Shown here: piece by piece, positions 7,402 through 16,424 of the stretch
Numbering within the stretch: position 1 is the stretch's first letter
Layout of the letters: every line of letters starts with the position of its first letter
Origin: an uncultured Oscillospiraceae bacterium
Lineage (GTDB): Bacteria > Bacillota > Clostridia > Oscillospirales > Oscillospiraceae
DNA length: 64,000 nt
Direction of reading: 5' to 3'
Assembly (NCBI GenBank): GCA_910585265.1
Contig: CAJUCA010000007.1
Coordinates: forward strand, 1-64,000
Program-made: the position numbers and the translations under genes
Notes under the pieces: generated by a model
What the model saw: only the letters and a program-made list of their open reading frames with translations
Database searches by the model: none
Told to the model about the DNA's origin: nothing

Positions 7402-9945
7402 TTAAACCAGATAGTACGCGCTGTACTCTTTCAGCACCGGCTCTCCCTGATTGTCGGTTTCGATCCGGAACACCTTGGTCGTGCCGGCAGAGATAAACTT
7501 GCAGGCGTTTGCAATTTGCAGCGCCGTGTAATCCATACCCAGCGCGGCGTTGATCTCGGCGGCCGTCATCGGGGTCATGCTAAGTACGCTCTCGATGTTC
7601 CGTGCCTTTTCGGCGATTTCTGCGGAGGCACCTTTCATTCTGGACTTGCTCCGGGAGGCTCTAGACGGCGCGGGAGGCATAGGGATGGGATTCTGGTCCA
7701 GAACCTGTTTTACCTTGCGCATCCGCTCCATTTTGATTGACCCCAGTTTCTGCTCCGCGCCCGCCAACGCTTTGGCGCATTGGGCAATCTCCTCTTTAGC
7801 TGCCGCCTTTTCGGAGAATTGGAAGAATCCGAGACCCTTCAGTTTCTGCTCCGCGGCGGTTTTCTTCTGCCGGAGCCGCTCGACCTCCGCTTTCTGATCG
7901 GCGACCTCCTGTTTCGTCTGGTCGATTGCCTCCTGGACCGCCGCTTTCATGGCCTTTACCGCTTTATAGTAGTTTGGCTGTCCGTTCTCCTGCTTCGGGG
8001 CCGGAGCCGGTTTGGACGGCGCGGCTGGTTTGGCGGAGGACGACGGCGCGGCAGAGCTGCCGTCGAAACAGTAGGCGGCATATTCGCGATCCACCGACAG
8101 ACCCTTGGCGTTCGTACTCTTCCGTATCACTTTCGTCGTGCTGACGCCGGAAATCAGCTTGCAGCCATTGGCGATCTGGAGCGCGGTATAGTCTGTACCC
8201 AAAGCGGCGTTGATCTCCGCGGCAGTCATAGGAGTAGCCGACAGAACCCCTTCAATTTCCTTAGCACGCGCAAGTGTTTCGTTGGGGACTGCAGCCCTTT
8301 GTGAGGAGGCGGACATGGTGGTTTTTGCCGGAGCGGCGGCAGCAGACTTCGAGCCTGCCGGTCGGGGATCGTCCTTTTCCCCCAGGCAGAACGCGGTGAG
8401 TTCCGTCCCGGCACTGATTCCCGATGTCTGTATGACCTTGTCCGTTTGGACATAAGGGTTCTTCAACAGAGCATAGACGGTTTGGACCGCGTTGATATCG
8501 ATGCCCAGGTGTTCCCTGATATCGAACCACGTCATCAGCTCACCGGTCAGGACTTCGCCGATGATCCGTCTGACATTTGCCCGATGCTCCGGGGCTGTAC
8601 AGCTGTCAATCGCCGCCAGCGCCTTGGCGCGCAGGGCCTCCACAGCGCTGTCCGCTTTTTGCGGTGCGGGTGTGGCAGGCTTGGACGGGGCCGCGACGGA
8701 CTTCGCAGACGTGGCACCGGACTTTTTTGCCGCCGAGCTTGCTGTGGAGTGTGCAGGCTTACTCGGCTCCGGCTCCGTTTCGTACTCCAGCAGATCCCCA
8801 TCAAAGGGTTCGGTGCCGTCCAAATTGCGGACGTTGCTGAAAACGATCTCCCGATCCTCCGTGACGCCGTTATAGGCCCGCAGGGTTCGCAGCAACTCCC
8901 CGATCAGCTCGCGGCAGCCGGGAACGGCTTTGGGGAAGTTTACGTCCAGCATTACCACGTCTTTTCCGTCCGCGTCCGCACCCACCTGATCGGGCGCCAT
9001 CAGCCAGAACTGGTGCCAGGCGGACAGATGGAAAAACATCATGCCTGTCACGTCCTCACCGTGCAGGAACTCCCGCATTCGGGAATGGAGCCGGGAGGCG
9101 GGCACACGGAGTTTGGGATTATCCTCCAGATAGGACGCCAGATCGCCCAGCCCCTCGATGACCGCCTGTGCCCGTTTCATAAGCGCGCGGTTTTCGTCCA
9201 CCTTTTCGGCGTTGAACTGGATGCCCGCGATGGTGTGGCGTTTCCCGTCCCAGTGAATTTCTCCTTCATTAAAAAAGATTACATCGTTCTGGAACAAAGA
9301 CAGAGCTTTCATGGCGTCCAGTTTCCCGTTGTCTCCGGCAAACGGCCCCAGCCCTCCATCGTCCTGTACCGCCGCCTTCTCCGCCTGACCCCCGGCCTGG
9401 GCGGAGTTCAGCAGGGGCAGAAACTCCTTCTCAAAGACCGGGCCATCCATAGCATCGTAGTAGCCCATGTACAGTGTGACCTTTTCCGGGTAGTGGGGAA
9501 TGCCAATCAGGAAATAGCCGGGAAGGTAACGATCCCCAAGGAAATTACTATTGGCGCAGGTATAGGCCACGATCCGGTTCTCGTCCGCAGCGCCAAACCT
9601 GGCCTCATAGTGCGCAAAGCCAAAGAGTTCGGACATTTTCTCCGCCATGCCCTTGGCCGCTGCCTCCATACCATCCCTGGCAACGTTGTGATAATCGGAC
9701 AGCTCCACCGTTCCGTCCGTATCGAAATTGATCGCCGCATATTCAGTCAACTGACTGATACTCCAACGGGTCTCTGTACCGTCCGCCAGCTCAGTCATTC
9801 CCGCACGGGCGGGAACGGTTGGCATGGAGATACAGAACTGATCCTCATCGTCCGTGTAATAGACCGCGCCGCCGGGTAACTGAACAGTCAGCCCCTCAAA
9901 AAGCTGGACGCGCTTTCCCCCTTTGGGAACTCCGGTTACTCGCAT
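7402..9945 (-). CDS. Large protein with repeated winged-helix-like modules, unknown function
   Basis: An 847-residue protein. Residues 1-390 form an unrecognised alpha/beta region. Three low-complexity Ala/Pro/Ser linkers then separate DNA-binding-like modules. Two of these are near copies (PMTAAEINAALGTDYTALQI at about residue 570 and PMTAAEINAALGMDYTALQI near the C-terminus). A third, divergent one (LMTWFDIREHLGIDINAVQT) lies at about residue 465. A coiled coil of about 90 residues precedes the last module. Start choice: the ATG at 9945 has GGAAAGG nine bases upstream. A promoter-like sequence lies between this gene and the helicase gene. It is fourth in a same-strand cluster with helicase and ParB-like genes. 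No catalytic motif was found. Confidence 0.8.
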   Translation of the reverse strand: MRVTGVPKGGKRVQLFEGLTVQLPGGAVYYTDDEDQFCISMPTVPARAGMTELADGTETRWSISQLTEYAAINFDTDGTVELSDYHNVARDGMEAAAKGMAEKMSELFGFAHYEARFGAADENRIVAYTCANSNFLGDRYLPGYFLIGIPHYPEKVTLYMGYYDAMDGPVFEKEFLPLLNSAQAGGQAEKAAVQDDGGLGPFAGDNGKLDAMKALSLFQNDVIFFNEGEIHWDGKRHTIAGIQFNAEKVDENRALMKRAQAVIEGLGDLASYLEDNPKLRVPASRLHSRMREFLHGEDVTGMMFFHLSAWHQFWLMAPDQVGADADGKDVVMLDVNFPKAVPGCRELIGELLRTLRAYNGVTEDREIVFSNVRNLDGTEPFDGDLLEYETEPEPSKPAHSTASSAAKKSGATSAKSVAAPSKPATPAPQKADSAVEALRAKALAAIDSCTAPEHRANVRRIIGEVLTGELMTWFDIREHLGIDINAVQTVYALLKNPYVQTDKVIQTSGISAGTELTAFCLGEKDDPRPAGSKSAAAAPAKTTMSASSQRAAVPNETLARAKEIEGVLSATPMTAAEINAALGTDYTALQIANGCKLISGVSTTKVIRKSTNAKGLSVDREYAAYCFDGSSAAPSSSAKPAAPSKPAPAPKQENGQPNYYKAVKAMKAAVQEAIDQTKQEVADQKAEVERLRQKKTAAEQKLKGLGFFQFSEKAAAKEEIAQCAKALAGAEQKLGSIKMERMRKVKQVLDQNPIPMPPAPSRASRSKSRMKGASAEIAEKARNIESVLSMTPMTAAEINAALGMDYTALQIANACKFISAGTTKVFRIETDNQGEPVLKEYSAYYLV

Positions 9946-10003
9946 GATGTTCATCCTTTCCTGGTCGTTTTTCCGCCGGTTCGGCATATATTTCATCATT
10001 GCA

Positions 10004-10032
10004 AGTATAACAGGTTTTCAGAATGCGGGCAA
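10004..10032 (-). promoter_or_regulatory. Internal promoter before the 847-residue gene
   Basis: On the minus strand TTGCCC and TATACT are 17 bases apart, about 60 bases upstream of the start codon, in the 105-base gap after the helicase gene. This suggests the last genes can be expressed separately. Confidence 0.5.
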
Positions 10033-10050
10033 TATGCCGCCTGCATAGTG

Positions 10051-11946
10051 TCAGACTTTTTTCTCCCGTTTCTCCCGCCGGAACAGCGGCCCGAAAATCA
10101 TCTCCAGATCCTCCTCGCTGGTGGGCAGAACCTCCAGCACCCGGCGGTCGATGGCCTCCAGCATGGTCTGCTCCTTCTCCAGCAGCCGCCGGTACACCGC
10201 GTCATCCATGGACCAGGTTCCGTCCTCTGTCTCATACTCTGTCTGGAGATAAATATATTGTGTGTACTGCCCTTCAGGCAGGCCCAGGCGGTGGATGCGG
10301 TCCTTGGACTGGAGCAGGTGGACCAGGTTGTAGCTGTACTCAAAGTAGATGGCGTTATGGCAGACGCTGTGGAGGGACACGGATTCGGCCAGTGTGTGGG
10401 GGTTGGTAAGCAGCACCTGAAACCGCCCCGCCTTGAAGTCCCGCAAAATCTCCTGCCGCTCCTCCAGCGGCACTGCGCCATAGACGCACCGGGTGGGGAT
10501 ACCCCGCGCCTCCAGCGCCTGGGACATCCCCCGGATGGAGTCCAGGAAGATGCACCAGATGATAACCGGCTTGCCCGCCCAGGCCAGCTCCTCCGCCAGT
10601 TCGACGCAGCGCAGGAACTTGCCGGAGGGCTGGCAGTTCTCGATCATTTGCCGCACCTCGACGCTGTAGTCGGCGAAGTCGATCTCCTCCACCGGGGCGC
10701 TGTCGTCCAGCAGGTAGCGAAAATCCTTCAAGTCCAGCCGGGTGAGGAGCATCCGCGGGTCGCTCTCCATCTGGAGGATACGCAGAAACAAAGCCAGCCT
10801 GTTTTTGCGGTACTTCATTTGCAGTAGCCGCAGCAGGCGGTTTTCCTCCCCGCCCGCGCGGAGGGTGAGCACCACGTCGGGCAGGGCGGGCGGCACCTTC
10901 ATCTGCTCCTTGGTGGTGCGGCAGAAGAAGGGCTGGAGTTTGTCGTTGATAGCGTCGATCTCCCGCTTGCTGGGATTTCTTAGTGTGGGGACTGAGAACC
11001 CGAAAAATTCCTCGTACTCGTCGGGGAACAGGATGTGCAGCAGGTTGTAGGCGTCCAGGTACGAGTTGGGGATGGGCGTTCCGGTGAGGGCGGCGGTATA
11101 GCCGGTCTCCTCCGCCAGAGCCAGCGCCGCCGCGGCGTACTCCCCGCCCACCTTCTTGACCTTGTGTACCTCGTCGAACACCAGCAGAGCGTTCGACCGG
11201 ACCAGAGGAATCAGCTCGTCCAGCACGCCTCCCGCCGACTCGTAGTTCACCAGAATCAGGTTCCGGTTCCCCGCGTCGTACCGCAGCGCGCGCCGTCGTT
11301 CCGCCGCCGTGGACAGCCCAGGCGCGTGGAGGTTGAGCACCCGCAGCTCCTCCCGTCTGCCGAAGGACAGGGCGAATTCGTCCATCCACGAGCCGAAGGC
11401 GTTCTTGGGGCACACCACCACGATGCGCTTTGCCAGCCCCAGGGCTTTGAGGCAGGCGTACACGCCCAGCACCGAGGCGGTCTTGCCGGAACCGGGGACG
11501 GAGAAGTTGGCGGAGCGCCGCATGGCGTACATAAAGAAGGAGTCCCACATCTGCCGCTCCCGCAGCGGGCGGGCCAGGGCAGCGTCCACCGTTTCCTTAT
11601 ACGCCCGGAATTGAGGCAGGAGCTTTTCTTCCCGGTTTTTGATCTCAATCCCCAGCCGGGAGCGCTGCTCCAGGTGGTTTTCCCGGCTGGCGATGTAGTC
11701 TGACAGGGCGCTGGACACCGTCAGCACTGCTCCCCGTTTGGCGCACTCCTTCTCGCACAGGGCAATAACATGCTGGAAGTCCAGGTAGGTGAGGGAGGGC
11801 TTACAGGTGAACAGGCTGTCCGCCTGTTCCGCGATGTAGCGGCGCAGGGACAGCTTGTAAAAGCCGGTGTATGGCAGGGCATTAGCCTCCTCGGGCAGGA
11901 GGGTGAGGGTCAAGGCACCGTCGTAATCCAGGAACCATTCATTCAT
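10051..11946 (-). CDS. SNF2-type superfamily 2 helicase / translocase
   Basis: A 631-residue ATPase with two RecA-like lobes. Motif I is SVPGSGKTAS (about residue 160), motif II is DEVH within LLVFDEVHKVKK, motif III is ALTGTPIPN, and the second lobe ends in motif VI QSKDRIHRLGL. The order and the SNF2-like LTGTPIPN and DRIHRLG boxes indicate an SNF2-family double-stranded DNA translocase rather than an unwinding helicase. The N-terminal about 150 residues are unrecognised. ATG 11946 follows AGAGGT. The gene lies downstream of the ParB-like gene, separated by a strong hairpin, and probably remodels or moves along DNA for that system. Confidence 0.88.
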   Translation of the reverse strand: MNEWFLDYDGALTLTLLPEEANALPYTGFYKLSLRRYIAEQADSLFTCKPSLTYLDFQHVIALCEKECAKRGAVLTVSSALSDYIASRENHLEQRSRLGIEIKNREEKLLPQFRAYKETVDAALARPLRERQMWDSFFMYAMRRSANFSVPGSGKTASVLGVYACLKALGLAKRIVVVCPKNAFGSWMDEFALSFGRREELRVLNLHAPGLSTAAERRRALRYDAGNRNLILVNYESAGGVLDELIPLVRSNALLVFDEVHKVKKVGGEYAAAALALAEETGYTAALTGTPIPNSYLDAYNLLHILFPDEYEEFFGFSVPTLRNPSKREIDAINDKLQPFFCRTTKEQMKVPPALPDVVLTLRAGGEENRLLRLLQMKYRKNRLALFLRILQMESDPRMLLTRLDLKDFRYLLDDSAPVEEIDFADYSVEVRQMIENCQPSGKFLRCVELAEELAWAGKPVIIWCIFLDSIRGMSQALEARGIPTRCVYGAVPLEERQEILRDFKAGRFQVLLTNPHTLAESVSLHSVCHNAIYFEYSYNLVHLLQSKDRIHRLGLPEGQYTQYIYLQTEYETEDGTWSMDDAVYRRLLEKEQTMLEAIDRRVLEVLPTSEEDLEMIFGPLFRREKREKKV

Positions 11947-11969
11947 AGGGGACCTCTTTGTGATAGGGA

Positions 11970-11994
11970 AGGGCACGGCGGAACGCCGTGCCCT
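11970..11994 (-). repeat. Hairpin between ParB-like and helicase genes
   Basis: Perfect 11-base arms AGGGCACGGCG/CGCCGTGCCCT enclose a 3-base loop in the 71-base gap of the operon. There is no T-run on the minus strand, so it more likely tunes mRNA stability or expression than ends transcription. Confidence 0.6.
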
Positions 11995-12017
11995 GTCATT
12001 ATGCCGGCCGTATCACC

Positions 12018-13232
12018 TTACGACAGATTTTTCCGAACTTCCTCCAGCACCTCTTCCAGCAGGTCCAGCTGCCGCCGTAGGCGGGTGACCTCGCTGTCCC
12101 CCAGCTTGCGCAGGATGTTCATGTCGATGCCCTCCAGAAAGCTGGTGGCTTTCTCGGCCAGCTGGATGGGGCGGTTTCGGGTCTCGGTCTTTTTTGTCCG
12201 GGTCTCGAATTTGTCCATAGACCGCTCCAGCGCATCCCCCAGGTCCTCCCTGGCCCGCACACGGTCCCGGATGGCCTGGGTGCTCATCTCCTGGGGAGGG
12301 GGGAGAATGTCGAGCACCTGAGCGGCAATCTCCCGCTGTTCCTTCAGAAATACCTCCTGCTGATCGCTGCCCATGATGCTCTTGAACTTCCGGACGAACC
12401 GGGTCATATCTCCGGTGGTTTGCACAAGGATATTGACAAATACGCTATTTTTCAAGTCCTCCTTCTCATCCTCTGTGCGGCATTTCCGCAAAAGCTTTTG
12501 AAGTTCCTCCAGCGGATAATACACCTGCAAGTCCCGGGCAACGTGGAACTGTCCCGGCGCGTTGATAAATTCCAGAAACTCCACCATCAGCCCGGCCAGC
12601 TCCATCCGCTTTTTGACCTCGTTCACCATCTCATTGGTACTCAGAGCGTACTCCTCCGGAGAGAGCAGACCGGTTTTCACGATATCATTGTAGACCCCCA
12701 CCAGCCGGTCGATGGGGTCATAGTCCACCTTACTCTCCTCGCCGTGCTGAATGGACAACTCCAACAGCTTGATCTGCTTGGCGCTGTGCTCCATGCTCCG
12801 GTCCAGGATGACCGCCTCGAACCAGCCGGAACGGGGATCCTCCCCGGCTAGCTGCCGCAGACAGGTAAAGCGCCGGTTGCCGTCGATGATCCGCCCGTCG
12901 TTGAGCACCACACCCGGCTCCCGCTGGCCCACCAGCTTGATGTTGGTCCTGGTCTTGCGCAGGGCGTCCGGGTTGCTCTCCACGATGAACTGCTCAATAA
13001 CCTGGTTGTAGGCGTCCCGATCTTCCAAGTCGGGGGCACGGCCGTCGTGCTGGGTGCGGTACTGGCTGATCCAGGTGGCAATGCGGTCGTTCTGGTCGTT
13101 GTAGTACAGATGGTCCAGTTTGATTTTATAGACGGGGTAGGCCCTGGTCATGCCGTCCACGGTGAGCTTGCGGGACAGTGAGGTCTCCTCCACCGCGTGC
13201 AGGGCGACCCCCTCCTGTAACAGATCTGCCAT
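12018..13232 (-). CDS. ParB-like domain protein
   Basis: A 404-residue protein with a ParB/sulfiredoxin-type domain in the N-terminal third. VVLNDGRIIDGNRRFTCLRQ at about residues 110-130 contains the GNRR signature, corresponding to the GxRR nucleotide-binding box of the fold. The rest is helical and charged, ending in a leucine-rich coiled coil (LRRQLDLLEEVLEEVRKN). ParB folds act in partition (CTP switch), as nucleases, or in DNA-modification systems; which applies here is unknown. The ATG at 13232 has GGAGGAG eight bases upstream and follows the previous stop by two bases, so translation is probably coupled. Confidence 0.82.
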   Translation of the reverse strand: MADLLQEGVALHAVEETSLSRKLTVDGMTRAYPVYKIKLDHLYYNDQNDRIATWISQYRTQHDGRAPDLEDRDAYNQVIEQFIVESNPDALRKTRTNIKLVGQREPGVVLNDGRIIDGNRRFTCLRQLAGEDPRSGWFEAVILDRSMEHSAKQIKLLELSIQHGEESKVDYDPIDRLVGVYNDIVKTGLLSPEEYALSTNEMVNEVKKRMELAGLMVEFLEFINAPGQFHVARDLQVYYPLEELQKLLRKCRTEDEKEDLKNSVFVNILVQTTGDMTRFVRKFKSIMGSDQQEVFLKEQREIAAQVLDILPPPQEMSTQAIRDRVRAREDLGDALERSMDKFETRTKKTETRNRPIQLAEKATSFLEGIDMNILRKLGDSEVTRLRRQLDLLEEVLEEVRKNLS

Positions 13233-13234
13233 GT

Positions 13235-15901
13235 TCAAATCTCCTCCAAATAAGTATCGTAATCCACATAGGCGGCCTCCATAATGGCGTCGTAGTAAAG
13301 GTCGGAGCTGTGGATGACCTCTTGCAGCTTGTGACGCTGGAACACCGCACCGTACCGCTGTTCCAGCAGCTCCGCAAGGTCGTAGATATCCATGCGGCCT
13401 CTCTCCTCCGCCTCCAGCAGCCAGCGCAGGAAGTCCGCCTGCTGAACGCCGTCCCGGCCCCGGCGGAACACCCGGGTCCCGCCCATGCGGCGGTAGGAGA
13501 ACCGCGCCGGATCCTCCGCCAGCAGAGAGCCGTAGAACCAGTCGCCAAACCCCAGATCATCCAAAGAGTGGGTAAAACTGTCCTGCCGCAGCGAGGCCAC
13601 GGTAAAATATGCGCCCGGTCTCACCCAGGCGGATACGGCGGCACAGTAGTCCTCCAGGTCGGCGGCAGAAACGCCGCTGGCCTGGAGCCGTTTCAGGGTA
13701 ATGTACTGCTGCGGCTCAAATTCCACGATCTCCCGCTCGGATTTCAGCTTTGCCAGTGCGCTCCAGTAGATCTTGACAGTGGCCAGGTCCTGCGACTTGC
13801 TGCGCATATCCGCGATACCGTTGCCGGTCAGAAGATGATGGATGTAACCGCTGATATTGGGAAAGCGATTGGACACAATGTAGTCGGGATAGGCGCGGAA
13901 ACCCAGGCTCTTGAGGGTAAACGGGTTGAGGCAGGCCCCGTTGGCACCCGGAAACGCCCGCCGGTAGATGCGCCGAACCTCCGCCATGCGGTAGAAGTCC
14001 CTGGTAAGCAGCTCCGCCATGCGCTGCCGTTGCTCCGCAGGCAGGACAGGCAGGTCAATGCAGTACACGCCGTTGTGCAGGTAGGCGTCAATGCAGGGAA
14101 AGTGGTTGGCCAGCGCCGAGCCGCTTTTAATTCCGTATGCCTCCTCATACCGCTGTGCCAGTTCGATATTGGAGATCGGCGCGTACTGCATCAGCAGATC
14201 CATCACCTGCCGCTCCCGGTCAGGCGTGCCGATTTCAACGGTGGGCATTTTTTTGAACCGGACCCGTCCGTCCCCCTCCTGCTCTTTTGGCCAGATCTTC
14301 CGCAGGAGGTTGTGCAGCTCATACTCGTCCCGGATGTCGTATTCCGCCATCAGCTCGGGGTAGTCACGGAACAGTTTCAGTGTGGAGAGCTCCACGTCCT
14401 CGTATTGTGCCAGATCCAGTGTCTCCAGCAGGGTATCGTACTCCCGCTCTCCGATGGGGTAGTAGCGGAATCGGTGCCGCTGGTTCCACAGAATATCATT
14501 GCTGGCGCTGAACCTGTTCTCGTAGGTGCGCACCTCAATGGCCAGGGACGGGTCGTTCTCCAGACCCACAGACTCCAGAACCTGCCCGTACAGATGGAGG
14601 AACTCGTCCATGCTGGTCAGCTCCCTGCAATAGGTGCGCACGGTGTAATCGGACAGCTCCGCGCGGCTTTTCAGAACCCGCACGCCGTCTATGGTCACAT
14701 ACTGCTTGTAAACCGCCCGCTCCGCCTTGCGCCGGAGGGCGACCGAGACATGCTCGTCGGCCAGCAGCTCCCGAATGGGCTTTCGGTCCCCCTTGGGCCG
14801 TATCATCTCCAGGTAGTGATAGACCTCGTCCGGCTCGTCAAAGGCCAGATGAAATTCCTCCCTGGAAAATTCATAGTGTTCAAACAGATATTGATACCGG
14901 TCCTCCCGTAGCGCGGGGCGGTTTGGCAGCGTTTTTGCGGTGATCTGCCGCACTCGCTCCCGGGTAATGTCTAGACGCTTGCCCAAACTCTCAAGCGTCT
15001 CCCCCTGGAGCCGGGCCAGCAGGATCTCCCGGCTACGCTGGTCCTCCAGGCCCTGCACATACTCCATCGCCGTGGGATACTGGCGCACCACCAGGCCGTC
15101 CTGCTCGACAATCTCCCGGTTCCGGTTCAGTTCGTTCAGTAGGCCGTTCAGCGTCCCGGCGGTGGTGTGGGCGGGCAGGCGCTCCAGCAGCGTGTCCCGG
15201 CTCATTCCGTCCTCCCGCTGCGCCAGTATCCGGAGCAGGGCATGACATACCTCCTCCCGGACAGAATCGTCCCGGTAAAGGGCCGCGCACAGCTCCGCTC
15301 CGTCCGCGTCGGGTCGATCTTCGCAGTAAACAGCCAGCAGCCGCACGAGATTCCCCACCGGCAGGCCGGTGAAGGAGGAGAAGTCCTGCGCCACGCTGTA
15401 CCACAGATTGTTTTCGTCTGACGGAGACGACGATACTGGGATAAACCTGTCCCGTAGCCCGTCCAGTTTGGCCAGGACCTCCCGTACCGTTTTCTGCCCC
15501 ATGTTGTGCACGGAGCTGAGCGACTCCTCGGTGGCGCCAATCAGATCGGCGGCGGTTTGATATCCGGCAGCGGTCAGGCTGTTGACCGCCCGGACGGACA
15601 GGCCAAGATCGCTGATAGGCATGGTGGACAGCCTGGACAGGGTGTTTTGCGGCTGAGGTTCCCCGGAGGAGCGCGGTTTGGACTCGGTCAGCGCAAATTC
15701 CTCGCCGCTGTTTAATCGGGCAATCATGTCCTGGAGTTCGACTACGCTCTTCTGACCCATATTTCTGAGTTCCAGCCACGCCTCTGCGGGGTAGTCCAGC
15801 AGATGGCCGATGGTATGGATATCCGCCCGCCGGAGACAGTTGTGGGTGCGGGTGGTCAGGTGAAGGAGCTCGATTGAGTCCTCCCGCGTGATATATTGCA
15901 T
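13235..15901 (-). CDS. RNA polymerase alpha-CTD / sigma region 4 chimera, first gene of operon
   Basis: An 888-residue protein. Residues 8-60 and about 95-145 each resemble the C-terminal domain of the RNA polymerase alpha subunit. Both show the LxLSVRAxNSL and later NMGQKT/NMGQKS signatures of its helix-hairpin-helix. Around residue 310, TLESLGKRLDITRERVRQI is a close match to sigma-70 region 4. The remaining about 550 residues are unrecognised and predominantly helical. The domain order suggests a protein that touches promoters or RNA polymerase, or that borrowed these modules for plain DNA binding. The ATG at 15901 follows GGAAGGAG. It is the first gene of the ParB-like/SNF2 operon. Confidence 0.8.
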   Translation of the reverse strand: MQYITREDSIELLHLTTRTHNCLRRADIHTIGHLLDYPAEAWLELRNMGQKSVVELQDMIARLNSGEEFALTESKPRSSGEPQPQNTLSRLSTMPISDLGLSVRAVNSLTAAGYQTAADLIGATEESLSSVHNMGQKTVREVLAKLDGLRDRFIPVSSSPSDENNLWYSVAQDFSSFTGLPVGNLVRLLAVYCEDRPDADGAELCAALYRDDSVREEVCHALLRILAQREDGMSRDTLLERLPAHTTAGTLNGLLNELNRNREIVEQDGLVVRQYPTAMEYVQGLEDQRSREILLARLQGETLESLGKRLDITRERVRQITAKTLPNRPALREDRYQYLFEHYEFSREEFHLAFDEPDEVYHYLEMIRPKGDRKPIRELLADEHVSVALRRKAERAVYKQYVTIDGVRVLKSRAELSDYTVRTYCRELTSMDEFLHLYGQVLESVGLENDPSLAIEVRTYENRFSASNDILWNQRHRFRYYPIGEREYDTLLETLDLAQYEDVELSTLKLFRDYPELMAEYDIRDEYELHNLLRKIWPKEQEGDGRVRFKKMPTVEIGTPDRERQVMDLLMQYAPISNIELAQRYEEAYGIKSGSALANHFPCIDAYLHNGVYCIDLPVLPAEQRQRMAELLTRDFYRMAEVRRIYRRAFPGANGACLNPFTLKSLGFRAYPDYIVSNRFPNISGYIHHLLTGNGIADMRSKSQDLATVKIYWSALAKLKSEREIVEFEPQQYITLKRLQASGVSAADLEDYCAAVSAWVRPGAYFTVASLRQDSFTHSLDDLGFGDWFYGSLLAEDPARFSYRRMGGTRVFRRGRDGVQQADFLRWLLEAEERGRMDIYDLAELLEQRYGAVFQRHKLQEVIHSSDLYYDAIMEAAYVDYDTYLEEI

Positions 15902-16006
15902 ATTGAAAGACTCCTTCCGAGGGATCGCAGGGCCTTGAACCTGATGTTGTTCTCCCTGGCGTGTCACTGAGCATAACAACTCCTGCTGGTCAAGTGTTTG
16001 TGGTTT

Positions 16007-16035
16007 ATTCTACCATATGTGCCCCCAATTTTCAA
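16007..16035 (-). promoter_or_regulatory. Promoter of the chimera-ParB-helicase operon
   Basis: On the minus strand TTGAAA and TAGAAT are separated by 17 bases, about 105 bases upstream of the first start codon. It diverges from the plus-strand promoter at 16096. Confidence 0.6.
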
Positions 16036-16095
16036 CTGTGCTGTCCGCATAGCGTTTTTGCAGTTCGCATCATCAGCAAGTTTCAAATACAGCAC

Positions 16096-16125
16096 TTGAC
16101 AAACGCCCGTTCCATATGTTAGACT
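16096..16125 (+). promoter_or_regulatory. Promoter of structured mob leader
   Basis: A perfect TTGACA is followed after 17-18 bases by TTAGACT, then by a long structured leader before the mobC scar. Together they look like the preserved front end of a conjugative element's mobilisation operon. Confidence 0.55.
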
Positions 16126-16165
16126 AATATTCTCATATAAGGGGCCAACTGAATACGGCTTTTCA

Positions 16166-16256
16166 GCCGGTTACATACACAAACCCAAAATACACCAACG
16201 GGACGCAAGGCCGTCCTGCTGGTGCGGTTGTCGTGTATGTAGCCGGTTTCTTTTTT
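16166..16256 (+). terminator. Structured leader with intrinsic terminator
   Basis: Long arms GCCGGTTACATACAC and GTGTATGTAGCCGGT pair with one G-U, enclosing an inner hairpin (CACCAACGGGACG with its partner). They are followed by TTTCTTTTTT. It probably attenuates transcription into the mob genes. The rest of the gap to 16424 holds an inverted repeat GGATTTTG/CAAAATCC (16332-16359) that may be an oriT remnant. Confidence 0.6.
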
Positions 16257-16424
16257 GACCTAACAACTGAATGACCGTCCGAACGGGATACTTCGCCATG
16301 ACCTCTCCACCGCAGGGAGTGAGTGAGCATCGGATTTTGCCCCCAGCGGGCCAAAATCCATCCCAGAGGAGACCCCTGAATACCCCCTTCCACGGCGGAA
16401 ACCTAACAGAATGGAGGAATCAAT

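Noticed and set aside
7151..15901. Assignment of the helicase operon to Dpd, DISARM, BREX or Wadjet
   Set aside because: None of their hallmark genes (TGT-like DpdA, DUF1998 DrmB, PglZ, SMC-like JetC) are seen here; only the SNF2 and ParB folds are shared.
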